From Leptolyngbyaceae cyanobacterium C42_A2020_001 (GTDB taxonomy: Bacteria > Cyanobacteriota > Cyanobacteriia > Leptolyngbyales > Leptolyngbyaceae), in the NCBI GenBank assembly GCA_015272515.1, contig JACYLN010000102.1, positions 1 through 54,545 on the forward strand: DNA of 54,545 bases. Reading direction: 5' to 3'. The notes under the pieces are model-generated. The model did not search any database and had not been told where the DNA came from. It saw only the letters and a program-made list of their open reading frames with translations. Shown here one piece after another: positions 18,101-27,175 of this stretch. The number at the start of each line of letters is the position of its first letter. The first letter of the stretch is position 1. A program made the translations under genes and the position numbers.

Positions 18101-19699
18101 ATGGGCATCGCGATCGACTTTGGCACCAGCAACACCGTCATCGCCCGGTGGAATCGGGTGACGCAACAACCCGAAACCCTTTCATTGCCAGAAATCACCT
18201 GGAAAGCGGTACAAAATCCGCCGCTGATTCCCAGCCTGGTGTATGTGGAAAATGCCAGTCAGGGAAAGGTTGTAGTGGGGCAGGCAGTCCGAGATCGCGC
18301 CCTTGATCTCGCCAATGACCAGCGTTTCTTTCACAATTTCAAGCGTGCGATTGGGGCACAGGTTCAGGGGTTTCTACCAGAACTGGATGGGCAGACCGTT
18401 CGGTTTGAACAGGTGGGGCAATGGTTTTTAACCACTATCATTCAGCAACTTAGAGCCATTGACCCGGAAGTCATGCAATCTCTCGTGTTCACGGTTCCAG
18501 TAGACAGCTTTGAAACCTATCGGTTGTGGCTGGGGCAGGTATGCCAAGCGCTCCAAGTTGAACAAGTACGAATGCTGGATGAACCCACGGCTGCTGCGTT
18601 AGGGTACGGGTTGGGCGATCGCGAAACCCTACTCGTTATCGATTTTGGTGGTGGCACGTTGGATCTTTCCCTGGTGCAACTCAATAGCAACACCCAAACC
18701 GGAAAACCCCTCGGCTTCATCCTTAAATGGGGACAGAAAAACTTTGCCGAACAATCGGGACAGAAGCCTAAAATTGCGCGGGTGTTGGCAAAAGCTGGAC
18801 AAAACCTGGGAGGTTCCGACCTCGACAACTGGCTGGTAGACTACTTCGCGCAAACCCTGGGACTTGCTGCCAGCCCGCTTACGGTGCGATTGGCAGAACG
18901 TTTGAAAATTCAGCTATCGCTTCAGCCGCAGGCCCAGGAAGTGTATTTCAACGATGAGACGTTTGAGAGCTACGAATTGCAACTCAGCCGCGACCAGTTT
19001 GAAGCCATCCTGAACCAGCACCAGTTTTTTGAGCGGTTGGATGAGTGCATGACGCAGGTATTGCAACAAGCGAGACGACAAGGCCTAGAAATAGGCGATA
19101 TTGATGCCGTGTTGCTGGTGGGTGGAACGACGCAAATTCCAGCGGTGCAAACCTGGGTACAGCAGTATTTTGACAGCCACAAAATCCGCTGTGAAAAACC
19201 GTTTGAAGCGATCGCCCAGGGTGCCTTGCAACTTAGTCAAGGCGTGGAGTTAAAAGACTTTCTTTATCACAGTTACGGTGTCCGCTACTGGGATCGTCGC
19301 AATAATTGCCATAACTGGCATCCCATTATTAAAGCGGGGCAGCCCTACCCGATGGAAACCTCGATTGAGTTGATGCTAGGAGCTTCTTTAGAGAACCAGC
19401 CCAGCATTGAATTAATTGTGGGCGAGTTGGGCAGTGAATCAGAGCAAACGGAGGTTTACTTTGATGGCGATCGCCTCGTCACTCGCCGGATTGGAGCCAG
19501 CCAAACGCAAGTACAGCCCTTGAACGATCGCGATGGTGCCCGCAGCATTGCTCAGTTAAACCCACCCGGACAACCTGGCAGTGATCGTGTGAAAGTGCAG
19601 TTTCGCATTGATGACCAGCGCTTTCTTCGCATCACCGTTGAAGATTTGCTGGCATTGCAAACCCTGATTGACGATCAACCAGTTGTGCAATTGAGTTAA
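18101..19699 (+). CDS. Hsp70 family protein (short, DnaK-like ATPase)
   Basis: This 532-residue protein has an actin-like ATPase domain: phosphate-1 motif DFGTSNT (6-12), DEPTAAALGYG near 165, phosphate-2 motif VIDFGGGTLDLSLV near 182, and the adenosine motif LLVGGTTQIPAV near 345. The region after about 390 is short and beta-rich, without the helical lid and the EEVD-like end of true DnaK. It therefore resembles YegD-type Hsp70 homologues of unknown clients. It is tightly coupled to mtnA, with a 17-bp gap. Confidence 0.92.
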   Translation: MGIAIDFGTSNTVIARWNRVTQQPETLSLPEITWKAVQNPPLIPSLVYVENASQGKVVVGQAVRDRALDLANDQRFFHNFKRAIGAQVQGFLPELDGQTVRFEQVGQWFLTTIIQQLRAIDPEVMQSLVFTVPVDSFETYRLWLGQVCQALQVEQVRMLDEPTAAALGYGLGDRETLLVIDFGGGTLDLSLVQLNSNTQTGKPLGFILKWGQKNFAEQSGQKPKIARVLAKAGQNLGGSDLDNWLVDYFAQTLGLAASPLTVRLAERLKIQLSLQPQAQEVYFNDETFESYELQLSRDQFEAILNQHQFFERLDECMTQVLQQARRQGLEIGDIDAVLLVGGTTQIPAVQTWVQQYFDSHKIRCEKPFEAIAQGALQLSQGVELKDFLYHSYGVRYWDRRNNCHNWHPIIKAGQPYPMETSIELMLGASLENQPSIELIVGELGSESEQTEVYFDGDRLVTRRIGASQTQVQPLNDRDGARSIAQLNPPGQPGSDRVKVQFRIDDQRFLRITVEDLLALQTLIDDQPVVQLS

Positions 19700-19781
19700 T
19701 ATCAGCATCAGAAACCCTAAATAGGGTTGACGACAGGCTACAGTTTTATGCTACTTTGGTAAAGTTGCAAAATTCATATGA

Positions 19782-19853
19782 GGGTCGCTAGCTCAGCGGT
19801 AGAGCACTCGGCTTTTAACCGATTGGTCTTGGGTTCGAATCCCAGGCGACCCA
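19782..19853 (+). tRNA. tRNA-Lys (UUU)
   Basis: A complete cloverleaf is visible: acceptor GGGTCGC/GCGACCC with A73, D-arm GCTC-AGCGGTA-GAGC, anticodon loop CTTTTAA (anticodon TTT), and T-arm TGGG-TTCGAAT-CCCA. CCA is not encoded. Confidence 0.97.
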
Positions 19854-19854
19854 T

Positions 19855-19882
19855 AAAAAAATCCCCCAGCAAGACCGGGGGA
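19855..19882 (-). terminator. rho-independent terminator of the DUF4278 mini-gene
   Basis: Read on the minus strand, TCCCCC and GGGGGA form a stem around GGTCTTGCT and are followed by a run of seven T. It lies 40 bp after the stop of the 57-codon gene at 19922-20095 and faces the end of tRNA-Lys. Confidence 0.8.
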
Positions 19883-19921
19883 ACGAACTGTGCCAGATAA
19901 GAAAAGATGGAAGAACTAAAC

Positions 19922-20095
19922 TCAACGGGTGTAGTTCACGCCGCGATAAGTTAGGTGAACTTTGGCAATATTGGCAGGACGTGATTCAGAAAATCTCGTA
20001 GCAATACCACGATATTTGCCAGTCAGATTAGTTTCAACCGAATTGAGCGCTATACAGGCAGACTCATATTTTTGTCCGAGGAATGTCAGAGTCAT
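19922..20095 (-). CDS. DUF4278 family small protein (57 aa)
   Basis: The 57-residue product starts MTLTFLGQKYESACIAL and ends KVHLTYRGVNYTR. Both ends resemble the DUF4278 motif (LTYRGxxY) found in many small cyanobacterial proteins of unknown function, so the motif seems to occur twice. AAAGGAGAAAG precedes the ATG. The 5' leader contains a perfect hairpin (20122-20145), and a T-run terminator follows. It therefore looks like a self-contained transcription unit of roughly 250 nt. Its size puts it below common gene-calling cut-offs. Confidence 0.82.
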   Translation of the reverse strand: MTLTFLGQKYESACIALNSVETNLTGKYRGIATRFSESRPANIAKVHLTYRGVNYTR

Positions 20096-20121
20096 GGGGG
20101 CTTTCTCCTTTTGTAGGTTGC

Positions 20122-20145
20122 GAACGGATGGGGGCGTATCCGTTC
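20122..20145 (-). promoter_or_regulatory. perfect hairpin in the 5' leader of the DUF4278 gene
   Basis: GAACGGAT (20122-20129) and ATCCGTTC (20138-20145) are perfect 8-bp inverted arms around an 8-base loop. The hairpin ends 26 bases before the start codon. The minus-strand loop carries CCCCC, and a second CCCCC sits directly before the ATG. It could be a leader RNA structure or an operator. Confidence 0.55.
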
Positions 20146-20186
20146 ATTACTACGTTACTTTCTAAAAAATTTGTCCACATCGAATA

Positions 20187-20211
20187 AATGTCATTGTTCC
20201 GGGATGACATT
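20187..20211 (-). terminator. inverted repeat after oligopeptidase B, possible terminator
   Basis: AATGTCAT (20187-20194) and ATGACATT (20204-20211) are perfect inverted arms with a 9-base spacer, just past the stop of the peptidase gene on the minus strand. A third copy, TGTCAT, lies at 20213-20218. The T-tract is short, so it could instead be an operator of the DUF4278 gene. Confidence 0.45.
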
Positions 20212-20219
20212 TGTCATGG

Positions 20220-22286
20220 TTAAGCGGTTGCTAGACCCCATTGATCCAGCAAAAACGCATATTCAAAGGCGATTTCCTTCAGGCTTTCGTATCGTCCAGA
20301 AGCACCACCATGCCCGGCACCCATGTTAGTTTTAAGTAGCAATACGTTGGTGTCAGTTTTGAGCGATCGCAGCTTTGCCGTCCACTTGGCAGGCTCCCAG
20401 TACGCCACGCGCGAATCATTCAAGCCTGCGGTGATCAGCAAATTGGGATAGGCTTTTGCTTCCACATTGTCGTAAGGCGAATAGGACTTCATGTAATCGT
20501 AGTAGAGTTTGTCGTTTGGGTCGCCCCATTCCTCCCGCTCCATCACCGAGAGCGGCAAGTCATCATCCAGAATTGTCGTTACCACGTCCACAAAGGGAAC
20601 ATCTGCCACCACTGCATGAAACAGGTCAGGGCGCAGGTTGATTACCGCTCCCATCAACAATCCCCCCGCACTGCCTCCTGAAATTGCTAACTGTTGGCTG
20701 GAAGTCCAACCTTGCTCAATCAAGTACTCAGCACAGGCAATAAAGTCGGTGAATGTATTTTTTTTCTGAAGAAATTTTCCGTCTTCATACCAGCGCCGCC
20801 CCATCTCGGAACCACCCCGAATATGAGCGATCGCTACCAACACACCTCGATCCAGCAGCGACAACCGATTTGATGAAAAGCCTGGATCATAGCTGTAGCC
20901 ATAGGAGCCGTAGCCAGTTAGCAGCAAGGGGTTATCGCCTGTTTGCTGGATCCCTTTTTTATAAACAATTGAAATCGGAACAAGTGTACCATCAAGGGCG
21001 GTTGCCATCAGGCGATCGCTGGTATATTGGGTGCGATCGTACCCGCCCAACACAGGTGTCTCCTTCTTCAATTCTCGTTCTTGTGTATCCATGTTGTAGT
21101 CAAACACAGACCACGGTGTGACCAGAGACGTGTAATTGAATCGCAAAATGTTGGTATTGAACTCTGGATTTGCGCCTTCTCCCACGTTGTAAGTAGGGTC
21201 AGGAAAGGAGATGTAGTGACTTTCGCCTGTGGTAAGCTGCCGAATTTGTAACGTAGGCAACCCTGCTTTCCGTTCGTGGATTACAAGATGGTTGGCAAAA
21301 GCACTCACTCCTTCCAGCAACACGTCTTCTCGATGCGGAATGACTGTTTCCCAGTGCTCTTTGGCAGGAGCCGTAACCGGAGCCTTCATCAGTTTGAAGT
21401 TGAGCGCTAGTTCGTTTGTTGTGATGTAGAAGTAATCACGGTGATGCTCAACGCTGTACTCCACACCCTGCGATCGCGGCTGAATCACCTGGAACTCTCC
21501 AGTTGGTCGATTCGCATCCAAAAAATGCACTTCCGAGGTGATTTTGCTGTGCAACCCCAGCAGGAGGTAAGCTTGGCTGCGGGTCTTGCCAATATCTAGA
21601 TAGAAGAACTCATCGGTTTCGTGGTGTAGCAACACATCGTCCGTTGAGGCATTGCCCAAAGCGTGTCGCCACAGTTTGTAGGGACGATTCGCCTCATCCA
21701 ACTGAGCATAAAATACTGTCTGATTATCATTGCCCCAAGCAACACCCGCCGTATCCAAAATTTCTTCAGGAAAATGCTCTCGCGTTTCCAGATTCAAAAA
21801 GCGCAACCTGTAGCGTTCGGCTCCTGTAGTATCGATTGAGTAGGCAAGCACACGATGATTGGGGCTGACTGCCAGCACCCCAATTTCTAAAAAGTCGTGC
21901 CCTTCGGCTAATGCGTTCTGATCTAGCAAAATTTCTTCGGGAGCATCTAGACTGCCCTGTTTGCGGCAGTAGATCGGGTAGGCTTTACCCGTCTCCGTGC
22001 GGGAATAGTAGTAAAACTCGCCTTTGCGGTAGGGAACGGAGAGATCGGTCTCCTGAATGCGTCCCAGCATTTCGTCGTACAGTGCAGTTTGCAGCGATTC
22101 CGTATGCGCCATCACAGCCTGGGTATGATCATTTTCAGCGTCCAGGTAGGCAAGTACTTCTGGATTGTCGCGATCGCGTAGCCAATAGTAGTCGTCAATG
22201 CGTTGATCTGCGTGGGCAGAGAGGATTGTCGGACGCTTCTGAGCGATCGGGGGCCTGGTTGACGAGTTTTCAGAATTCAAATTCAT
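20220..22286 (-). CDS. ptrB: oligopeptidase B-type serine peptidase (S9A)
   Basis: This 688-residue protein has an N-terminal beta-propeller (about 70-410) and a C-terminal alpha/beta-hydrolase catalytic domain. The triad can be read as Ser539 in GGSAGG, Asp624 in GLNDSRV and His659 in GAGHGG. HIRGGSEMGRRWYEDGK (488-504) is typical of the prolyl-oligopeptidase group. Family members cleave short peptides in the cytoplasm, usually after basic residues. Acidic residues of the oligopeptidase B subgroup favour this over prolyl specificity. It stands alone, divergent from the aldolase gene, and no signal peptide is seen. Confidence 0.92.
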   Translation of the reverse strand: MNLNSENSSTRPPIAQKRPTILSAHADQRIDDYYWLRDRDNPEVLAYLDAENDHTQAVMAHTESLQTALYDEMLGRIQETDLSVPYRKGEFYYYSRTETGKAYPIYCRKQGSLDAPEEILLDQNALAEGHDFLEIGVLAVSPNHRVLAYSIDTTGAERYRLRFLNLETREHFPEEILDTAGVAWGNDNQTVFYAQLDEANRPYKLWRHALGNASTDDVLLHHETDEFFYLDIGKTRSQAYLLLGLHSKITSEVHFLDANRPTGEFQVIQPRSQGVEYSVEHHRDYFYITTNELALNFKLMKAPVTAPAKEHWETVIPHREDVLLEGVSAFANHLVIHERKAGLPTLQIRQLTTGESHYISFPDPTYNVGEGANPEFNTNILRFNYTSLVTPWSVFDYNMDTQERELKKETPVLGGYDRTQYTSDRLMATALDGTLVPISIVYKKGIQQTGDNPLLLTGYGSYGYSYDPGFSSNRLSLLDRGVLVAIAHIRGGSEMGRRWYEDGKFLQKKNTFTDFIACAEYLIEQGWTSSQQLAISGGSAGGLLMGAVINLRPDLFHAVVADVPFVDVVTTILDDDLPLSVMEREEWGDPNDKLYYDYMKSYSPYDNVEAKAYPNLLITAGLNDSRVAYWEPAKWTAKLRSLKTDTNVLLLKTNMGAGHGGASGRYESLKEIAFEYAFLLDQWGLATA

Positions 22287-22559
22287 GGGTAGAAGTGAGC
22301 TTGACAGTACAGTAACAAAGCGATGGCAACGACTTAATGCCCATCATTGCATTGCTTGTCGTCATTCATGATCCGTAAAGAGTCGTAGACCATTTCTCGC
22401 GACAAAATAACCTATAAGTAAATTAAATAGTAATTTTTGCCTAAGCTCGTGGGTTCAGCCCCTCTTCACACCTTAACAGGATGTAGAAATGTCTTAATAT
22501 TGTCCTAAGAATCAAGTTTGCTTAAGACTGAATCATCAATTAACCCAGGAGGACTCTTT

Positions 22560-23639
22560 ATGGCGCTCGTACCTATGCGACTGCTGTTGGATCACGCGGC
22601 AGAGAACGGTTACGGCATCCCTGCATTTAACGTCAACAACATGGAGCAAATCCAGGCAATTATGCAGGCTGCCCATGAAACCGACAGCCCTGTGATTTTG
22701 CAAGCGTCTCGCGGTGCTCGCAAATATGCAGGAGAGAACTTCCTCCGTCACCTGATCTTGGCTGCGGTGGAAACCTATCCCCACATTCCCATCGTGATGC
22801 ACCAGGATCATGGTAACGAACCTGCAACCTGCTATTCCGCGATTAAGAATGGCTTCACCAGCGTCATGATGGACGGGTCTTTGGAAGCAGACGCAAAAAC
22901 TCCCGCCAGCTACGACTACAACGTTGCGGTAACCAGCGAAGTAGTGAAAGTGGCGCACGCGATCGGAGCTTCCGTAGAAGGTGAACTGGGTTGCCTCGGT
23001 TCGTTGGAAACTGGCAAGGGCGAAGCAGAAGATGGTCACGGGTTTGAGGGTGAGTTGGATCACTCTATGCTGCTCACCGACCCCGATGAAGCCGTTGATT
23101 TTGTAGAGCGCACTCAGGTAGATGCTTTGGCAGTTGCGATCGGAACTAGCCACGGGGCCTACAAGTTCACTCGTAAACCAACGGGTGAAATTTTGGCAAT
23201 CAGCCGCATTGAAGAAATTCACAAGCGTCTACCCAACACTCACCTGGTCATGCACGGTTCTTCTTCTGTGCCTGAAGACCTGATTGCTTTGATCAACCAG
23301 TACGGTGGTGCCATCCCCGAAACCTACGGGGTACCCGTTGAAGAAATTCAAAAAGGGATCAAGAGCGGTGTTCGCAAAGTTAACATTGACACCGACAACC
23401 GCCTGGCGATCACGGCTGCGGTGCGTGAGGCACTGGCTGCCAATCCGAAGGAATTTGATCCCCGTCACTTCCTCAAGCCTTCTATCAAGTATATGCAGAA
23501 GGTTTGTGCAGACCGTTATCAGCAGTTCTGGACGGCTGGCAATGCAAGCAAGATCAAGCAGATCTCACTGGAAGAGTATGCTGCGAAGTATGCAAAGGGT
23601 GAATTAACCCAAGTTGCGAAGAAAGCCGTTGGTGTTTAG
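22560..23639 (+). CDS. fbaA: fructose-bisphosphate aldolase class II, Calvin-cycle subtype
   Basis: This 359-residue zinc enzyme cleaves and condenses fructose-1,6- and sedoheptulose-1,7-bisphosphate in the Calvin cycle and glycolysis. Visible marks are [10 protein letters not shown] (21-30), the zinc and substrate region VMHQDHG (79-85), [24 protein letters not shown] and NIDTDNR. An in-frame ATG lies at 22518, but the ATG at 22560 has CAGGAGG at ideal spacing and matches the usual N-terminus [11 protein letters not shown] strong terminator follows at 23668. An upstream pair GTCTTAA/TTAAGAC (22491-22528) may be regulatory. Confidence 0.97.
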   Translation: MALVPMRLLLDHAAENGYGIPAFNVNNMEQIQAIMQAAHETDSPVILQASRGARKYAGENFLRHLILAAVETYPHIPIVMHQDHGNEPATCYSAIKNGFTSVMMDGSLEADAKTPASYDYNVAVTSEVVKVAHAIGASVEGELGCLGSLETGKGEAEDGHGFEGELDHSMLLTDPDEAVDFVERTQVDALAVAIGTSHGAYKFTRKPTGEILAISRIEEIHKRLPNTHLVMHGSSSVPEDLIALINQYGGAIPETYGVPVEEIQKGIKSGVRKVNIDTDNRLAITAAVREALAANPKEFDPRHFLKPSIKYMQKVCADRYQQFWTAGNASKIKQISLEEYAAKYAKGELTQVAKKAVGV

Positions 23640-23667
23640 TCTAAGTTTAGTTCACTAAACTTATAAG

Positions 23668-23697
23668 AAGCCGGATAGCTCTCACTATCCGGCTTTT
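23668..23697 (+). terminator. rho-independent terminator of the aldolase gene
   Basis: AAGCCGGATAG (23668-23678) pairs perfectly with CTATCCGGCTT (23685-23695), with a short loop, and ends in TTTT. It lies 28 bp past the stop codon. Confidence 0.92.
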
Positions 23698-24012
23698 GAG
23701 TTGGTTTAAACGCAGAGAGAGCAGAGATGCTGTTCAAAGGTTTCTCTTCGTGGGTACCTTAATAACAGGCTTCTCGATGTTTCTGTAACATTAGGAGGCT
23801 TTTAGCAGATTCTACAAGTTCGTTGTGTTTTTGATCACTTAACTGAGCGATCGCGATCACTGCACATTTATAGAATTTCCTTAAGCTTTCATGAGGGGCA
23901 CTATGAGTAAATGGTTACATTGCGAGTACCGACCTGTTTTTTAACCAGATCCATTGAATCTAGCCTCTCGCCCTGCGAGAAACATCATTGAGAGCTACAA
24001 GAGACACCCAAT
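23698..24012. other. intergenic region upstream of the MBL hydrolase gene
   Basis: Nothing is visible beyond one HIP1-type site and AT-rich sequence. It presumably holds the promoter of the hydrolase gene at 24013. Confidence 0.5.
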
Positions 24013-24912
24013 ATGTCCAGTTCGCCAAAACACTTTGTGGTCAACTTCTGGGGAGTTCGAGGAAGTATTGCCAGTCCAGGTGTGGGAACCGTGCGCTATG
24101 GAGGCAATACCCCCTGTGTTGAGATGCAAGTGGCTGGGCACCGCCTGATATTTGATGGCGGTACCGGTATCCGAGTGTTGGGGCAGTCCTTGCTGGCACA
24201 GATGCCAACCGAAGCCCACTTGTTTTTTACTCATTCTCACTGGGATCACATTCAAGGGTTTCCGTTTTTTGTCCCAGCTTTTGTGAAAGGGAATCAGTTT
24301 TCGATTTACGGCGCGATCGCCCCAGATGGTTCTAACATTGAGCAACGCTTGAACGACCAGATGCGCCACCCTAACTTTCCCGTGCCGCTGCAAATTATGG
24401 GAGCTGATCTGCAATTTTTTGACATCGAAATTGGAGCACCTATTCAGATCGGAGAGGTGGTGGTTGAAAATGCACCGCTCAACCATCCCGGACAAGCGAT
24501 CGGCTACCGGGTGAATTGGCAAGGTTATGCTGCTGCTTACGTCACCGATACCGAACATTATCCAGATCGACTGGATGAAAATGTGCTGTACCTGGCACAC
24601 GATGTGGATGTGTTGATCTACGATGCGACGTACACCGACGAGGAATACCACTCTCCCACAGCCAGCAAAGTTGGGTGGGGGCATTCTACCTGGCAAGAAG
24701 CGGTCAAAATTGCCAGGGCTGCCAACGTTAAAACTCTGGTGATTTTTCATCATGACCCGCTTCATGATGACGATTTTTTGGATGAGATGGGTTTTCAGGT
24801 TGCTCAAGCCTTTCCCAGCGGAGTCATGGCTCGTGAGGGCATGTCAATTCATTTAACACCTCTAGAAGTTCCTCCCAGTGAAACAATTGAAAGTGTGAGT
24901 GTTTCAGTTTAG
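24013..24912 (+). CDS. MBL-fold metallo-hydrolase
   Basis: This 299-residue metallo-beta-lactamase-fold protein has the metal-binding motif HSHWDH (the HxHxDH variant, about 75-80), YVTDTEH near 177-183, and a late His pair (IFHHD, about 238-242). The N-terminus (NFWGVRGSIASPGVGTVRYGGNT) is typical of a cyanobacterial and bacterial group near cyclic-nucleotide phosphodiesterases and RNase Z-like enzymes, with unknown substrate. The following ribF gene starts 27 bp after the stop, so co-transcription is likely. Confidence 0.88.
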   Translation: MSSSPKHFVVNFWGVRGSIASPGVGTVRYGGNTPCVEMQVAGHRLIFDGGTGIRVLGQSLLAQMPTEAHLFFTHSHWDHIQGFPFFVPAFVKGNQFSIYGAIAPDGSNIEQRLNDQMRHPNFPVPLQIMGADLQFFDIEIGAPIQIGEVVVENAPLNHPGQAIGYRVNWQGYAAAYVTDTEHYPDRLDENVLYLAHDVDVLIYDATYTDEEYHSPTASKVGWGHSTWQEAVKIARAANVKTLVIFHHDPLHDDDFLDEMGFQVAQAFPSGVMAREGMSIHLTPLEVPPSETIESVSVSV

Positions 24913-24939
24913 GCGGCTGGATGTGTCAAAATGTAAAGC

Positions 24940-25893
24940 GTGCGGGTAACCTTATCGCTCACTCCTGTTTTTACTCCAACTGCGGTTGCGCTCGGAAATT
25001 TTGATGGCATACATCAAGGGCATCGGCAGGTCATTCAACCTATCTTGAAGCCGTTGGAGCAGACCGATAATTTATTGTGCAAAACGGTAGTCACGTTTCA
25101 TCCTCATCCACAAGAATTTTTTTCTGGGCAACCCCGCAGTTTACTTACTCCATTAGATGAAAAAGTGGCTCAACTGAAAGAGTTGGGTGTTGAGCAACTG
25201 GTGCTGTTGCCGTTTGATCGGGAATTGTCAAGCCTTAGCCCAGAGCAGTTTGTGGAGCAGATTTTGGTAGAGAAGCTTCAGGCTCGGCTGGTGAGTGTGG
25301 GGTTGGATTTTTGTTTTGGCAAAGGGCGGCAAGGCAGCGCGCAAGATTTGAAAGAATTGGCAAGCCGCTATGGGGTGGAAATTGCGATCGCTCCGCTCAA
25401 GGTGCTAAACGAAACGCGCGTCAGCAGTTCTCGGATTCGGCAAGCATTGTTGGAAGGGAACGTGCAGTACGCTAATTACCTGCTGGGTCGCCCTTACAGT
25501 CTGGTTGGGCAGGTGGTGCAGGGGCAGCAACTGGGTAGAACGATTGGATTTCCCACGGCAAATCTTCAGCTTCCGCCTGAAAAATTTCTCCCCTGTGCGG
25601 GGGTGTATGCGGTGCAGGTGCAGGTGTGCGATCGCCCCGATGGGTTGCTCACCTGTGAAACTGCCCAACTGCCCGGTGTCATGAATTTGGGCACACGCCC
25701 CACAGTGAACGGAACTGGCTTGGTTGCCGAAGTTCACGCCCTTGATTGGTCAGGGGATTGGTACGGCAGGATTCTCTCCGTCCAACTTGAACATTTCATT
25801 CGCTCGGAGCAAAAATTCGCATCGCTAGAGCAACTAACAGCCCAAATTCGGACAGACTGCGAAACAGCTCGTACCCTGCTAGCTTCCGCCTGA
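24940..25893 (+). CDS. ribF: bifunctional riboflavin kinase/FMN adenylyltransferase
   Basis: This 317-residue enzyme makes FMN and FAD from riboflavin. The N-terminal adenylyltransferase domain has GNFDGIHQGH (19-28) and the ISSxR-like VSSSRIRQAL near 160. The C-terminal kinase domain has GRTIGFPTANLQLP near 200-213 and GVMNLGTRPTVNG-type residues. The start is a GTG at 24940: a stop lies two codons upstream in the frame, and RVTLSLTP fits the family start. The gene is convergent with the kinase gene, 6 bp away. Confidence 0.95.
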   Translation: MRVTLSLTPVFTPTAVALGNFDGIHQGHRQVIQPILKPLEQTDNLLCKTVVTFHPHPQEFFSGQPRSLLTPLDEKVAQLKELGVEQLVLLPFDRELSSLSPEQFVEQILVEKLQARLVSVGLDFCFGKGRQGSAQDLKELASRYGVEIAIAPLKVLNETRVSSSRIRQALLEGNVQYANYLLGRPYSLVGQVVQGQQLGRTIGFPTANLQLPPEKFLPCAGVYAVQVQVCDRPDGLLTCETAQLPGVMNLGTRPTVNGTGLVAEVHALDWSGDWYGRILSVQLEHFIRSEQKFASLEQLTAQIRTDCETARTLLASA

Positions 25894-25899
25894 TAACCG

Positions 25900-27087
25900 T
25901 TAACTGATTGGTAGCTTCAGCCAACTGGAGAGTTCATAGGCGAGCCAATCAAGTTCGGGTTTGGTAAGCGGTGGGGTGCCGCGCAACTCATATTTCTGAT
26001 CGCCTGCCCAAATTGCGATGTGGGGATCTTCTTCGCCGCCTGAGGTAAAGGGTGCGGCTGGCTTTTGATATTCCAGGCGATGAATATCTTTGCGGGCAGA
26101 GACGGGAGAACGTCCCGCTGAGATGCCCAGTTTTTTGCTGGAGAGGGTGATCTGGTACTGATCAATTTGCAGTTGGATTTGCCCCATGCGAGATGGAATG
26201 GTGATTTCTAAAAAGGTGGGGTCTTTGCTGAGGGTGATTTTGGTGTCGGCGGGTTTGCGGATGGGGGCGATCGCGGGGGCAGCGGGTGGAGGGCTGGGTC
26301 GTCCGTGGTCCAGGGCTTCTAACGCTTCTTGCACAGACTTGGCGCGGCGATCAAGATTGGCTTCGTAAAGCCAGCCTAGCCAATCAGCAAAGGATGGGCT
26401 AATGCTGGAGATTTTGCTGAAGTCGATGTTGGTGCCTGCCCGCGCCAAACTGGAGGGGTGCGTTCCGGTGACCAGTGCCAGCAGCGTTGCACCCAGGCTG
26501 TAAAGGTCGGAGGCTGGAACGGCACGTCCACTGAACTGCTCTGGTGGCATGTAGCCGTAGGTACCGACTACCGTAAACGCGGTGGTGTCATTGCCGGATA
26601 CGCGTTTGACGGAGCCAAAATCTACCAGGTAAAGCTGGCGATTGGCAAGCAAAATGTTGCTGGGTTTGATGTCGCGGTGAATAATCGGTGGCGTGCGCCC
26701 GTGCAGGTAAGACAGGATTCCCAGTAGCGCTTTGGCAAGTTGTTTGGTTTCGGCTTCGTTGAATAATCGCCCTTGCTGGAGGCATTGTTCTAGCGATCGC
26801 CCCTCCACGTAAGTCTGAATCAACGCTAGCGCTTTGGCATTGGGCAAATCTTGCTCAAAGTAGCCCAGATAACGAGGAATAGAGGGATGGGACAGAGATT
26901 TCAGAATCTCCACCTCGCGTTCAAACAGTTTCAGGTCGTCTGGTTCCAATTGTTCATCAATGAATATCAACTTGATGACGACTCGCTCCTGAGTTTGCAG
27001 GTCACGCGTCAGCAGCGTCCAGCGTCCCGTTTGTTTGCCAAGCTGCCGCTCTACCTGGTAGCGATCGCCCAAAATTTGACCTGCCAT
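25900..27087 (-). CDS. serine/threonine protein kinase
   Basis: This 395-residue Hanks-type kinase has an invariant Lys39 (VVIKLIF), the catalytic loop HRDIKPSN (137-144, Asp139), DFGSVKR (156-162) and the activation-segment end GTYGYMPPEQ. The domain ends near 270. After a Pro/Ala linker, a cyanobacterial C-terminal domain of about 115 residues (FLEITIPSRMGQIQLQ onward) follows, predicted all-beta and of unknown ligand. There is no transmembrane segment, so it is a soluble kinase. The first half of the Gly-rich loop (LGKQTGRWTL) is atypical, which could lower ATP affinity. The target is unknown. Confidence 0.93.
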   Translation of the reverse strand: MAGQILGDRYQVERQLGKQTGRWTLLTRDLQTQERVVIKLIFIDEQLEPDDLKLFEREVEILKSLSHPSIPRYLGYFEQDLPNAKALALIQTYVEGRSLEQCLQQGRLFNEAETKQLAKALLGILSYLHGRTPPIIHRDIKPSNILLANRQLYLVDFGSVKRVSGNDTTAFTVVGTYGYMPPEQFSGRAVPASDLYSLGATLLALVTGTHPSSLARAGTNIDFSKISSISPSFADWLGWLYEANLDRRAKSVQEALEALDHGRPSPPPAAPAIAPIRKPADTKITLSKDPTFLEITIPSRMGQIQLQIDQYQITLSSKKLGISAGRSPVSARKDIHRLEYQKPAAPFTSGGEEDPHIAIWAGDQKYELRGTPPLTKPELDWLAYELSSWLKLPIS

Positions 27088-27175
27088 CGTTTGTCTCCAG
27101 CCTTACAGCTCCATCTAACTCTGGGATGGGTACCAGCCGCAACCCAGGATTTTCGTAATTTGGACTGGGTCTATT

